Both the position numbers and the translations under genes were made by a program. Source: RXIX01 sp003989075 (lineage in GTDB: Bacteria > Pseudomonadota > Gammaproteobacteria > Competibacterales > Competibacteraceae). From it: a DNA stretch of 39,623 bases. The notes below the pieces were generated by a model. It was not told the DNA's origin, made no database searches, and saw only the letters and a list, made by a program, of their open reading frames with translations. The stretch covers positions 1 through 39,623 of the forward strand of contig JAKOYN010000073.1 in assembly GCA_029780415.1 (NCBI GenBank), read 5' to 3'. Of the stretch, positions 31,283 to 39,623 are shown piece after piece. Every line of letters starts with the position of its first letter. The stretch's first letter is position 1.

Positions 31283-33373
31283 CTAGTCAGCGAGCAGCGC
31301 CGTCACGGCGGCTGCCACCCGGGCAACGTTAAACCCGAAATACTCGAAGATGACTTCCGGCGGGCCGGATTCACCGAAACGGTCAATGCCGATCACCGTG
31401 CCCTGCATGCCGGCGTACTTATACCAGGGCGCAGTCACTCCAGCTTCCACCACCACGCGCCGGGTTACCGCCGCTGGCAGCACCGCTTCGCGCCAGGCCG
31501 CATCCTGGGCCTCGAATACGTCCACCGATGGCATCGACACCACGCGCACCCGCCGGCCCTGGCCGTTGAGCTGGCGCGCTGCATCGACCGCCAGCGCCAC
31601 TTCGGAACCGGTGGCAATGATGATCGCCTCCGGCGTGCCGTCCACATCCAGCAGCACATAGCCACCCCGGGCGATACCTCGTACCTGCTCGGGCGTGCGG
31701 GTCTGATGCGACAGCTTCTGCCGGGTCAGCACCAGACAGGTCGGCCCATCACGCCGCTCCAGGGCTGCCTTCCAGGCCACAGCGGTTTCCACGGCATCGC
31801 AACTGCGCCACAGCGACAATCCCGGCACCAGGCGCAGGCTGGCAATCTGCTCGATCGGCTGGTGGGTTGGACCATCGCCGCCGACGCCGATCGAGTCGTG
31901 GGTGAGCACGAACACGCAGCGCAGATTCATCAGCGCAGCCATACGCATGGCGTTGCGGCCATAGTCGGAGAACATCAGGAAGGTGCCGCCGAAGGGAATG
32001 AAGCCGCCGTGCAGCGCCAGACCGTTCATAATGGCGTACATGGCGAATTCCCGGGCACCGTAGTAGATCAGGTTGCCGTCGGGACGAGCGCGACTCAGCC
32101 CCTGACAGCCCTGCCAGGGAATACCGTTGGATTCGGTCAGGTCCGCCGAGCCGCCAATCAGGCTCGGGAACAGCGGTCCGTAGGCATTCAGCGCCCGCTG
32201 CGAGGCAATGCGGGTGGCCAACGCCTCGCCACCGTCCTGGGTCGCCTGAATGAAGGACCAGGCCTGCGCTTCCCAGTCGGCCGGGAAGTTGCCGCTCAGG
32301 CGTTGCAGCAGTTCCGCCGCCAGTTCCGGATAGGCGGCCTGATAGGCGCTGAACAGTGCATTCCAGCTCGCCTCCCAGTCAGCACCCTTGGCGCGGGCAT
32401 CGAAGGCGCGATAAATCTCCGGCGGAATCACGAACGGTTCATGGGTCCAGCCCAGCGCTTCGCGGGTCGCGGCCACCTCGGCGGCACCCAGCGGCGCGCC
32501 ATGCGACTTCTCGCTGCCCGCCTTGCCCGGTGAGCCCCAGGCGATGGTGGTCTTGCAGCAGATCAGGGTCGGTGCATCGCCGAAGGCGCGGGCCTGCTCG
32601 ATGGCGGCATGCACCGCCGCCGCGTCATGGCCATCGACATTGGGAATGACATGCCAGCCAAAGGCAGTAAAGCAGCCCGGTATATCTTCGGTGAACCAGC
32701 CACTGACCGGACCGTCGATGGAAATACCGTTGTCGTCATACAGACAGATCAGCTTGCCCAGCCCCAGGGTGCCGGCCAGCGATGCCGCCTCGTAGGACAC
32801 GCCTTCCATCAGGCAGCCATCGCCGAGGAACACATAAGTGTAATGGTCGATGATCGGGTAGCCGGGGCGGTTGTAGCGGGCCGCCAGGGCGCGCTCAGCA
32901 ATCGCCATGCCCACGGCATTGGTAATACCCTGACCCAGCGGCCCGGTGGTGGTTTCCACGCCCGGGGTGTGTCCGTATTCAGGGTGACCGGGCGTTTTCG
33001 CACCCAGTTGCCGGAAGTTGCGCAGGTCGTCGATGCTCAGCTCATAGCCACTCAGGTGCAGCAGGGAATACAGCAGCATCGAGGCATGGCCGTTGGACAG
33101 CACCAGACGGTCACGGTTGATCCAGTCGGGATTGCCGGGGTTGTGGCGCAGAAAGTCGTTCCACAGCACTTCGGCAAAATCCGCCATCCCCATCGGGGCA
33201 CCAGGATGACCGGATTCCGCCCGTTGCACCGCGTCCATGCTCAGGGCGCGGATGGCATTCGCCCGCTCCCGACGCAACAGTGGGAAGGAGTCCTGGCCCA
33301 CCGGGCCGGAAGCGACCGGTGCCCCGGTCATGGTGTCCACCAGGCAACGGGCGGCCAATTCGCTCGAGGGCAT
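31283..33373 (-). CDS. tkt: Transketolase
   Basis: The 696-residue thiamine-diphosphate enzyme moves two-carbon units in the pentose phosphate (or Calvin) cycle. It has AVQRAESGHPGAPMGMADFA, the HPEYGHTPGVETTTGPLGQG region, the TPP/metal motif FLGDGCLMEGVSYEAASLAG and the pyrimidine-domain HDSIGVGGDGPTHQPIEQ. It is about 30 residues longer than E. coli TktA at the N-terminus (MPSSELAARCLVDTMTG), but AGGAGAGAG just before the ATG at 33373 supports this start. With gap and pgk it forms the tkt-gap-pgk set common in proteobacteria. No cbb-specific genes (RuBisCO, phosphoribulokinase) are present, so a Calvin-cycle role cannot be claimed. Confidence 0.96.
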   Translation of the reverse strand: MPSSELAARCLVDTMTGAPVASGPVGQDSFPLLRRERANAIRALSMDAVQRAESGHPGAPMGMADFAEVLWNDFLRHNPGNPDWINRDRLVLSNGHASMLLYSLLHLSGYELSIDDLRNFRQLGAKTPGHPEYGHTPGVETTTGPLGQGITNAVGMAIAERALAARYNRPGYPIIDHYTYVFLGDGCLMEGVSYEAASLAGTLGLGKLICLYDDNGISIDGPVSGWFTEDIPGCFTAFGWHVIPNVDGHDAAAVHAAIEQARAFGDAPTLICCKTTIAWGSPGKAGSEKSHGAPLGAAEVAATREALGWTHEPFVIPPEIYRAFDARAKGADWEASWNALFSAYQAAYPELAAELLQRLSGNFPADWEAQAWSFIQATQDGGEALATRIASQRALNAYGPLFPSLIGGSADLTESNGIPWQGCQGLSRARPDGNLIYYGAREFAMYAIMNGLALHGGFIPFGGTFLMFSDYGRNAMRMAALMNLRCVFVLTHDSIGVGGDGPTHQPIEQIASLRLVPGLSLWRSCDAVETAVAWKAALERRDGPTCLVLTRQKLSHQTRTPEQVRGIARGGYVLLDVDGTPEAIIIATGSEVALAVDAARQLNGQGRRVRVVSMPSVDVFEAQDAAWREAVLPAAVTRRVVVEAGVTAPWYKYAGMQGTVIGIDRFGESGPPEVIFEYFGFNVARVAAAVTALLAD

Positions 33374-33540
33374 TAATTCTCTCTCCTACAATGCACAGCA
33401 GCTCAAAAAAACAACCGGAAATTTACCGGGCGAAGCGCGCGCCGGTCTCGCGGGCACACCGCAACCGGCTGCACACAGCGCTTGCGTCACTCTCGTGGGA
33501 CGTTCACCGGGAAGATTGCAAGGGATGTCCAATCAGGGCT

Positions 33541-33561
33541 CCAGCTCCAGCAGGGAGCTGG
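33541..33561. repeat. Stem-loop in the region upstream of tkt
   Basis: CCAGCTCC, five bases, GGAGCTGG: a perfect 8-bp stem in the 279-base gap between the antiporter stop and the tkt start. No T-run follows on the minus strand, so a terminator is doubtful; it could be a 3' end structure for the antiporter mRNA. No other feature was seen in this gap apart from the tkt ribosome-binding site. Confidence 0.45.
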
Positions 33562-33652
33562 CTGGCCGAAAAATGGCCGCGATTATAGGGAAAATCCCGT
33601 TGAACGCCAATCCATAATCCACTACGCCCGCCACCAGGCTCCAGAACAGGCC

Positions 33653-34828
33653 TCAATCACGGCGCAGGCTGTCGGAAATGGCCACCGGAGTCGGATAGCT
33701 CAGCACCAGGTAATAGGTCGAGGCAATAAAGGTCAGCAACGTAGTTGCCTGCACCAGATAGGAGGCCTCGCGACCAATCAACTGGTTCTGCTGGGCCAGC
33801 ACCGCAATCAGCAGGGCGAATTCACTGACCTGCCCCAGGCGCACCCCGACCTCCATGGCAATGCGCGGCCGCTCACCAGCCCACTGCAGGAAACCACGGA
33901 ACACCCAGGGCTTGGCGACCAGCAGCAGCACGCCCAGCACCAGGGTCGGCAGGAACACCGCGCCCAGCATGCCACGATCGAAGCCGGCGCCCAGCGAGAA
34001 GAAAAACAGCACCAGAAAGAAATCGCGCAGCGGCTTCAGACTCTCGGCAATGTACAGGGCAATCGGGCTGGTCGCCAGCGCCACTCCGCCGATAAAGGCG
34101 CCGATGGCATAGGACAGGCCGAGCAGCGCCGCCAGCTCGGAGATGCACAGACACCAGCCAATGGCGGTCAGGAAGATATATTCGCGAATCTTGTCGAAGC
34201 GCAGAATCAGTGGAATCAGCACATAACGCGAACCGAGGTAGGCAAAACCGAGCAGGATGGGCAGGGTCACCATCAGCAAACCCAGGCCCTGCAGGGTGGA
34301 ACCGCGCCCGCCCAGACCTTCGAGCAATAGCAATACGGCGATCGCCAGCAGATCCTGCAGCAGCAGAATACTGATAATGATTTCGCCGGTATGCTGATGG
34401 TGCAGGGTACGCGTCGGCAGCAGCTTCAGGCCAATGATGGTGCTGGAAAAGGTCACCGCCGTGCCGACCAGCAGGCATTCGCCGGGCGTATAGCCAAACA
34501 GCCAGGCCACCGCGCCGCCGATCAGCGCGAATATCAGCGAGGTGCCCAGGGTAATGGCCATGGCCTTGCGCAGCATCTGCAACAGGCGCTGCGGCGACAG
34601 ATCCAGCCCGAGCAGGAACAGCAGGAACATGATGCCGATCTGCGCCATCTCTTCGATGGCCGAAGCGTTATTGATCCAGCCATAACCATAAGGGCCGATG
34701 AAAATACCCAGCACGATATAGGCGATCGGCAGGGCCTGGCGCGCGTACAACGCCAAGGTCGCGAATACCGCCGCACCGGTAAAAATCAGGAACAGGGAAA
34801 AAACAAGCGGGTTCTGGGCATCATGCAT
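33653..34828 (-). CDS. Cation:proton antiporter, CPA2 (KefB/C membrane-domain type)
   Basis: The product is a 391-residue polytopic inner-membrane protein of about 12 helices. The family features are VLGIFIGPYGYG near the N-terminus, the FLLFLLGLDLSPQRL loop, TAVTFSSTIIGLKLL, and the conserved QDLLAIAVLLLLEG, which is seen in KefB/KefC as an ion-pathway Gln-Asp. The C-terminal TrkA-N/RCK domain of full KefB/C is absent, so regulation must differ; the ion may be K+ or Na+. The ATG at 34828 (MHDAQNPLVF) is taken as the start because the 43 extra residues of the longer frame are polar and Arg/Pro-rich; the ribosome-binding site is weak for both. It is divergent from ubiC. Confidence 0.86.
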   Translation of the reverse strand: MHDAQNPLVFSLFLIFTGAAVFATLALYARQALPIAYIVLGIFIGPYGYGWINNASAIEEMAQIGIMFLLFLLGLDLSPQRLLQMLRKAMAITLGTSLIFALIGGAVAWLFGYTPGECLLVGTAVTFSSTIIGLKLLPTRTLHHQHTGEIIISILLLQDLLAIAVLLLLEGLGGRGSTLQGLGLLMVTLPILLGFAYLGSRYVLIPLILRFDKIREYIFLTAIGWCLCISELAALLGLSYAIGAFIGGVALATSPIALYIAESLKPLRDFFLVLFFFSLGAGFDRGMLGAVFLPTLVLGVLLLVAKPWVFRGFLQWAGERPRIAMEVGVRLGQVSEFALLIAVLAQQNQLIGREASYLVQATTLLTFIASTYYLVLSYPTPVAISDSLRRD

Positions 34829-34987
34829 AACAGGGTTCGCAGCAGTCCAAAATGCGCGGCGTCCGGATGGGCGCGGTAGCATGTCCCGGTCAAGCATGCC
34901 ACGATCCACACCCAAGCTGCTAGGCGCCATTCCCTCCCAGCGCGGCAACCGTGTCATAATTCACCATTCTGCCGCCCGCCACGCACG

Positions 34988-35614
34988 ATGACCTTGCCCG
35001 ACCACCCCTCCCTTGCCCTGCAACCCACACCCCGCTGGCGGCAGTACGCCACGCGCCATGCGTGCGACCTGCCACCGGAACTGGTGTCATGGCTGCTGGA
35101 TACCGGCTCGCTGACCCGACGCCTGCGCCAGGACTGTCCCGGCTGCTTTCAGGTGCGCGTGCTCTGGCAGGGCTGGAGCCGGCCCAGCCGCGACGAGGCG
35201 CAAACCCTGCAACTGCAACCTCATGCTCTGGTCTGGACGCGCGAGGTGCAATTACTCTGCGGTGGCCAGGCGCGGGTCTTTGCCCGGACCCTGGTCCCGG
35301 TCTCCACCCTGCGCGGTCGCGGGCGACATCTCACCCGGCTGGGCAGCCGACCGCTCGGCGAGGTGCTCTTCACCGATCCCGGCGTGGACCGTGGCCCGCT
35401 GCGGATCGCTCGCCTCAGCGCCGGCCATCCGCTGTACCAGCGCGCCTGCGCCGGCCTGAACACCGCCCCCGACCGGCTCTGGGGGCGACGCTCCATCTTT
35501 CGCATCGACGGTTGCCCGCTGCTGGTCTGCGAGATCTTTCTGCCCGTGCCAGCCCCGGACGCCGCAGCCGTCGAACGCCTCGGGGTGCCCGATGATGAAC
35601 ATCGACCGCTTTGA
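34988..35614 (+). CDS. ubiC: Chorismate pyruvate-lyase
   Basis: The 208-residue cytosolic enzyme removes pyruvate from chorismate to give 4-hydroxybenzoate, the ring precursor of ubiquinone. It aligns with E. coli UbiC through the VWTREVQLLC segment (active-site Arg), ARTLVPVSTLRG, RPLGEVLFTDP and LWGRRSIFRIDGCPLLVCEIFLP (active-site Glu). It is about 40 residues longer than the E. coli protein, mostly in the N-terminal and central parts. It overlaps ubiA by 23 bases, which is strong support for the ubiCA unit. No clear ribosome-binding site precedes the ATG at 34988. Confidence 0.93.
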   Translation: MTLPDHPSLALQPTPRWRQYATRHACDLPPELVSWLLDTGSLTRRLRQDCPGCFQVRVLWQGWSRPSRDEAQTLQLQPHALVWTREVQLLCGGQARVFARTLVPVSTLRGRGRHLTRLGSRPLGEVLFTDPGVDRGPLRIARLSAGHPLYQRACAGLNTAPDRLWGRRSIFRIDGCPLLVCEIFLPVPAPDAAAVERLGVPDDEHRPL

Positions 35615-36476
35615 AAATCGCCTGGGCGAATATGCCCTGCTGATGCGCCTGCACCGGCCCATCGGCATCTACCTGCTGCTCTGGCCGACGCTGTGGGCGC
35701 TGTGGCTGGCCGGCCAGGGCCAACCGCCGCGCGGCGTGGTGCTGGTCTTTGTGCTCGGCGTGGTACTGATGCGCTCGGCTGGCTGCGTCATCAACGACAT
35801 CGCCGACCGCAAGTTCGACCCGCATGTCACGCGTACCCGCGACCGGCCGCTGGCGGCAGGCCGGGTCAGCCTCAGCGAAGCGATCGCCCTGCTGCTGACC
35901 TTATGCCTGCTGGCCTTTGCCCTGGTGCTGACCCAGAACACGCTGACTATTCAGCTCGCCTTTGCCGGGCTGGCCCTGGCGCTGAGCTATCCATTCATGA
36001 AGCGCTTTCACTCACTGCCACAGGTACATCTTGGCGCAGCCTTTGGCTGGGCGATTCCGATGGCCTACGCAGCGGTAATCGGCGAGCTGCCGGCGGTAGC
36101 CTGGCTGCTGTTCCTGGGCAATGTGCTCTGGTCGGTGATCTACGATACCCAGTACGCCATGGTGGATCGCGAGGATGATTTGCGCATTGGCGTCAAGTCC
36201 ACCGCTATCCTGTTTGGCAAACACGACCGGCGCATCATCGGCTACCTGCAGATCGCGCTGCTGGCAGTACTGATTCTGATCGGGCTGCTGGCAGGGCGCG
36301 GCGGCGCCTATTACCTGGGCCTGTTCGTGGCAGCCTGGTTCGCCCTTTACCAGCAGTATCTGATCCGCAATCGGGAACCGGCGGCCTGCTTCCAGGCTTT
36401 TCTCAACAACAACGGTTTTGGCCTGACCGTGTTTTGCGGCCTGTTGCTCGACTTTCTGCCAGCGGGCGCGCCATGA
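35592..36476 (+). CDS. ubiA: 4-hydroxybenzoate octaprenyltransferase
   Basis: The 294-residue inner-membrane prenyltransferase joins a polyprenyl chain to the 4-hydroxybenzoate made by UbiC, the committing step of ubiquinone synthesis. It shows both Asp-rich metal/diphosphate motifs: NDIADRKFDPHVTRTRDRPL, and DTQYAMVDREDDLRIGVKS. Eight to nine hydrophobic helices surround them. Length matches E. coli UbiA (290). Two adjacent ATGs (35592, 35595) are possible. Its start lies inside ubiC and its TGA overlaps the ATG of the following hydrolase gene (ATGA at 36473), so all three are translationally coupled. Confidence 0.96.
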   Translation: MMNIDRFENRLGEYALLMRLHRPIGIYLLLWPTLWALWLAGQGQPPRGVVLVFVLGVVLMRSAGCVINDIADRKFDPHVTRTRDRPLAAGRVSLSEAIALLLTLCLLAFALVLTQNTLTIQLAFAGLALALSYPFMKRFHSLPQVHLGAAFGWAIPMAYAAVIGELPAVAWLLFLGNVLWSVIYDTQYAMVDREDDLRIGVKSTAILFGKHDRRIIGYLQIALLAVLILIGLLAGRGGAYYLGLFVAAWFALYQQYLIRNREPAACFQAFLNNNGFGLTVFCGLLLDFLPAGAP

Positions 36477-37324
36477 CCGGTACAGCGCTGGAACTGAGCA
36501 CCCCTTATCTGCGGCTGGCAGCGCGCGCCTGGGGACCGGCGGATGGCCTGCCGGTGCTGGCGGTGCATGGCTGGCTGGATAATGCCGCCAGCTTCGACGC
36601 ATTGGCGCCACTGCTGCCGGAGCTGCGTCTGGTGGCGCTGGACCTGCCCGGCCATGGCCACTCCGCGCACCGGCCACCGGGCACGCACTATCACTTCGTC
36701 GATTTCGTGCCCGACGTGGTCGCTGCCGCCGATGCACTGGGCTGGTCGCGCTTTGCCCTGCTCGGCCATTCCATGGGCGGCGGCATTGCCAGTTTCCTGG
36801 CCGCAGCGCTGCCGGAACGGGTCACGCATCTGGCGCTGATCGAGGGCCTTGGCCCGCCGACCAGCAATCCGGCCGACGGCCCCGATCACCTGGTCAAGGC
36901 CATGGCGCAGATGAACGCCCTGACTCACAAGCGGCTGCCGCTCTATGCCAGCATCGAAGCGGCCATTCAGGCACGCTGCGAAGCAGGCGGCCTATCGTGG
37001 CAGGCAGCGGCCATCCTGGTTGAGCGCGGACTGCAGGCGGTCGAGGGCGGTTTCCGCTGGCGCAGCGATCCACGCCTGCGTTTCGTCTCACCGCTCTACC
37101 TGAGCGAGCCGCAGATTCTCGCCTACATGGAACGGATCACTGCCCCAGCTCTGCTGCTGTGCGGCGATGCCGGCTATCTGATCAGCCGCGCCTACATGCA
37201 GGAGCGCTATGCGCGCATTGCCCGGCTGTGCATCCACATTCTGCCCGGCGGCCACCACCCGCATCTTGAAGACCCCGCACCCTGCGCGCGGCTGCTGCGG
37301 ACCTTCTTCGCCAGCACGCCTTGA
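36473..37324 (+). CDS. Alpha/beta hydrolase
   Basis: The 283-residue cytosolic protein has the alpha/beta-hydrolase fold: oxyanion VHGWLDNAASFD, then the nucleophile elbow LLGHSMGGG with Ser100, a catalytic Asp in LLCGDAGYLI and a His in PGGHHPHLED. All three catalytic residues are present. The start at 36473 forms ATGA with the ubiA stop; the longer frame upstream overlaps ubiA. It resembles the YbfF/esterase-like group. Substrate unknown. The coupling to ubiA suggests coregulation but does not prove a quinone role. Confidence 0.9.
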   Translation: MTGTALELSTPYLRLAARAWGPADGLPVLAVHGWLDNAASFDALAPLLPELRLVALDLPGHGHSAHRPPGTHYHFVDFVPDVVAAADALGWSRFALLGHSMGGGIASFLAAALPERVTHLALIEGLGPPTSNPADGPDHLVKAMAQMNALTHKRLPLYASIEAAIQARCEAGGLSWQAAAILVERGLQAVEGGFRWRSDPRLRFVSPLYLSEPQILAYMERITAPALLLCGDAGYLISRAYMQERYARIARLCIHILPGGHHPHLEDPAPCARLLRTFFASTP

Positions 37325-37627
37325 ACGCGGACCGCACTTTCCCCTGTCCCTAAAAATCAACATTGGCAGCCTGTACAGTCGCTGCCGCATAATATTCATC
37401 GCGGCATCACAACCGCTGAAAAAATGTTTTTCGCCTCATATCTGATACTAAAAAAATAACTCCATGGCATCGGCAGCGTTTGACATCCGGGCTGGCCGCA
37501 ACACCCGATGCGCCGTCATCGCGCTGACGCATCCGGGCATTGGTTACAAACAGCATCCAGTACGCCAGACCCCGCAGTTTTTGTCAGCGCCACTCCTGCT
37601 GATCCCAGAACCTAAAGGATTTCACCC
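37325..37627. other. Intergenic region upstream of the heme-protein gene
   Basis: About 300 bases without a gene. An AT-rich patch lies around 37415-37460, and a TTGACA at about 37478 has no well-spaced -10 partner. AAAGGAT, about 8 bases before the ATG at 37628, is the ribosome-binding site of the next gene. No hairpin with a T-run was recognised after the hydrolase gene. Confidence 0.4.
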
Positions 37628-38545
37628 ATGCTGCTTTCCAGATCAAGCCTTAAGCTCAAGTTCTCACTGGTGTTCTTCCTGACCGTGTTTTTGGTAGTCG
37701 TCGCGCTGCTCATTGGCGTGCAGTCGCTTAAAACCCGTCAGTTGCGCAACGAAGCCATGGCCGTGGCCGAACAGGTGGTAGCCTTTCGGGCCTGGGTCGC
37801 CAACACGGGCGTGGTCTGGGTGGATCACCTGGCGCCCGAATTCCGCGACTATTTGAGCCGGCGCGCCAGTGGCGATAAAACCCTGGAGTTCTTTTCCAAG
37901 AATCCGGCGCTGGCCACCCGCGAACTGTCGGATATCGTCAGCAAAACCGCCACCCGCGCCACCTTCCGCGTTACCAGCGACGAATACCGCAACCCGGCCA
38001 ACGCACCCGACGCCTTTGAAACCAGCGCCATTCAGCTGTTCAAGGACAGCAAGGATGCCAAGCAGGAATACCGCGAGGCCTTCGAGAGCGGTCAATATCG
38101 CTATGCCCAGCCAATCTTCGTGCAGCAGTCCTGCCTGAAGTGCCACGGCGATCCCAAGGATGCACCGCCGGATGTGATTGAAAAGTACGGCAGTCAGAAA
38201 GCCTTCGGCTACAAGGTCGGCGATGTGCGCGGCATCATCAGCGTCAAGCTGCCCGATATGACCGTACTCGACGTGGTCAGGACGTTCCTCAATCCCTACA
38301 CCATCGGCCTGATCCTGCTGGCGTTCCTGCTCAACTTTGTCTATTTGCGCCAGACGCTGATTGTCCGCCTGGAACGGCTGGCCAAGACCACCGAGAGCAT
38401 TGCCGCCGGTCAGATGGACCTGCCGCTGGAAGCCCGCACCGACAGTCACGACGAAGTCGATCACGTCACCCGCGCCGTTGATCTGCTCCGCAACAGTGTG
38501 GTCGTAGCGATGCGCCGGCTGCAGAAGAACCTGTCGCAACCCTGA
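37628..38545 (+). CDS. Tll0287-like (DUF3365) c-heme protein with HAMP domain
   Basis: The 305-residue inner-membrane protein has one helix at about 10-32 (LKFSLVFFLTVFLVVVALLI), a periplasmic DUF3365/Tll0287-like domain (about 40-220), a second helix near 225-245 and a C-terminal HAMP domain (LIVRLERLAKTTESIAAGQM). The periplasmic part has a single CxxCH at 169-173 (CLKCH), so covalent heme is expected. Such domains act as redox or gas sensors on kinases, cyclases or chemoreceptors. Here no output domain follows HAMP, so the signal must pass to a partner, perhaps the product of the next gene. It is a complete frame with a good ribosome-binding site (AAAGGAT), so truncation is not obvious. 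Confidence 0.88.
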   Translation: MLLSRSSLKLKFSLVFFLTVFLVVVALLIGVQSLKTRQLRNEAMAVAEQVVAFRAWVANTGVVWVDHLAPEFRDYLSRRASGDKTLEFFSKNPALATRELSDIVSKTATRATFRVTSDEYRNPANAPDAFETSAIQLFKDSKDAKQEYREAFESGQYRYAQPIFVQQSCLKCHGDPKDAPPDVIEKYGSQKAFGYKVGDVRGIISVKLPDMTVLDVVRTFLNPYTIGLILLAFLLNFVYLRQTLIVRLERLAKTTESIAAGQMDLPLEARTDSHDEVDHVTRAVDLLRNSVVVAMRRLQKNLSQP

Positions 38546-38609
38546 AAACCAGCGCGGCGCGGGAGCATGCCCTTGCCTCCCCGCCGCCAGCCTCATCCGA
38601 GACGCCCGC

Positions 38610-39146
38610 ATGAGTCAAGAATCGCTTTCCCTGCCGGCCATCGTCGAATACCTGCGCACACTCTGTGAAGCCCGGCGCACCGGCACCCTGTTCATCATGA
38701 ACAATACCCACCTGCTCGCGCAGATCGGCCTCGATAACGGCACTATCGTGTTTCTGTTCTCCCAGGGCCGCCAAGGCATGAATGCCGTGCCGGTCATCAG
38801 CGCGGTCGCCAGCGGTGAAATTTCTTTCAAGGAAGGCACGGTACCGTCGCTGCGCACCACGCTAGCGCCCACTGCGGAGATTCTGCGCCAGCTTGAGGAT
38901 ACGGTGCACAACGCCGCCATCGGCGATCCGCGTTCCAGCCTGAACCGGCCACTGACGGACACCGCCAAGCTGGTGCTGGAAGAAACACTCAAGGAATTCA
39001 TCGGCCCCATCGCCAGCCTGATCTGTGCCGATCATTTCAGCAAAATCGCCAGCCTCGACGCGGTCATCGCTGCCATGGCCGAGGAAATCCCCAATCCAGC
39101 CGCCGCGACCCGTTTCCGCGCCCTGGCGCAACAGCGTCTGAGTTGA
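38610..39146 (+). CDS. PATAN/DUF4388-like small cytosolic protein
   Basis: The 178-residue product is soluble. Its N-terminal half (LPAIVEYLRTLCEARRTGTL, then FIMNNTHLLAQIGLDNGTIV and FLFSQGRQGMNAVPVI) resembles the PATAN/DUF4388 domain of signalling adaptors. The C-terminal half (LTDTAKLVLEETLKEFIGPI, then SLICADHFSKI) is a helical region that I cannot name with confidence. It lies 64 bases downstream of the heme/HAMP gene in the same direction, and a shared transcript is likely. A role as the cytosolic partner of the heme protein is suggested only by position. Confidence 0.72.
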   Translation: MSQESLSLPAIVEYLRTLCEARRTGTLFIMNNTHLLAQIGLDNGTIVFLFSQGRQGMNAVPVISAVASGEISFKEGTVPSLRTTLAPTAEILRQLEDTVHNAAIGDPRSSLNRPLTDTAKLVLEETLKEFIGPIASLICADHFSKIASLDAVIAAMAEEIPNPAAATRFRALAQQRLS

Positions 39147-39623
39147 GCGGCCGGCCAGATGCCCGCTCAGGGGCACTGCCGCTCACCGCGCCCGCAGGCG
39201 CGGCATGGTGCACAATTCTGGTAAAGTTACCCGTCATCAGAATTGCGCGAGAAGCCCCGCTGTTTACGGCGGGGAGGGATAGCGCACCGCGCACAGCGCG
39301 GTCAGCTTTTGGGTTGAATTGAGTCATAACTTCCTATGTAATCAGACCTAATGCACATAGGCACCCTCGCGGTAAACCGTTTCCCGTGCAGAAAAATACT
39401 GGCGCTGTTCGTCTGAGTGGAACAATCCACACGGGTCGCAATCGATCAAGACTCGGAACGAAGAGCGAGGTCGCTCTGCTTCAACGCAGCCCCTTGATCC
39501 GGGGTGTCAACCGACCTAACGGGTACGCATGTTATGCCAGGAATCCATGCTTGAATGCCCAATGCAGCGTGCAATGACGACAAGGGACCGTCCGAGCACA
39601 GCCGCAAGCCCCGCCCTAAAGGG
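39147..39623. other. Gene-free window end with IS200/IS605-like stem-loops
   Basis: No coding frame in these 477 bases has family or start-site support. Visible structure: CCCCGC/GCGGGG hairpin in GAAGCCCC...GGGGAGG form (39251-39277); CCTATGT/ACATAGG inverted repeat with a 15-base loop (39333-39361); GAGCGA-GG-TCGCTC hairpin near 39463-39476; and the left arm of another AAGCCCCGCCCT hairpin cut by the window edge. The first and last resemble right ends of IS200/IS605 (TnpB-bearing) elements. No tnpA or tnpB sequence was found. Confidence 0.45.
39251..39277 (+). repeat. Stem-loop of IS200/IS605 right-end type
   Basis: GAAGCCCCGC, eight-base loop containing TTTAC, then GCGGGGAGG. The stem is CCCCGC/GCGGGG (39255-39260 with 39269-39274). 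Right ends of many TnpB elements have this GAA-T/G-CCCC...GGGGAGG layout just after tnpB. Without a transposase gene the identification is tentative. Confidence 0.4.

Overview
The window is GC-rich chromosomal DNA of a gammaproteobacterium. The evidence is the order glyA-nrdR-ribD-ribE-ribBA-ribH-nusB, the E. coli-like ParE and GapA sequences, and the ubiC-ubiA pair. The exact lineage cannot be fixed from the sequence; a Competibacter/Chromatiales-type organism is a guess. About 31 genes are supported. Most are housekeeping genes. One accessory region (about 20.1-28.1 kb) stands out by content and by AT-rich intergenic DNA.

Layout. 1-339: cut-off DMT permease. 565-4725: three-gene unit with a PstS-like periplasmic protein, an outer-membrane barrel and a membrane GGDEF-EAL enzyme. 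4729-6507: SPFH protein. 6601-10269: fused 5-oxoprolinase. 10287-11860: YciA-type thioesterase and histone-deacetylase-family protein. 12160-17843: glyA/nrdR/riboflavin/nusB operon. 17888-19774: parE. 20203-24299: sigma-54 promoter and an export locus of six genes. 24271-27544: a PEP-CTERM-like protein and a VpsR-like sigma-54 activator on the minus strand. 27545-28875: gene-poor, AT-rich stretch with a 171-bp inverted-repeat element. 28876-33373: pgk, gap and tkt. 33653-34828: cation/proton antiporter. 34988-37324: ubiC, ubiA and an alpha/beta hydrolase. 37628-39146: c-heme sensor-like protein and a PATAN-like protein. 39147-39623: no gene; stem-loops resembling IS200/IS605 ends.

The most interesting part is 20.1-27.5 kb. 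Three small proteins carry a Sec signal peptide followed at once by L-[ST]-x-x-[QD]-[ML]-D-x-[VI]-[ST]-A-G-[GL], which resembles a bacteriocin double-glycine leader. They are followed by a Cys-rich small secreted protein, a C39 cysteine peptidase that has its own signal peptide and no ABC transporter, and a coiled-coil plus beta-barrel outer-membrane protein resembling FapF. A near-perfect -24/-12 promoter and a 19-bp palindrome about 98 bp upstream of the expected start precede the first gene, and the matching enhancer-binding activator is encoded 3 kb downstream. I read this as a Fap-like secretion locus in which Sec-exported precursors are trimmed at the GG site in the periplasm and exported through the barrel. 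That reading is inference; the parts are visible in the sequence.
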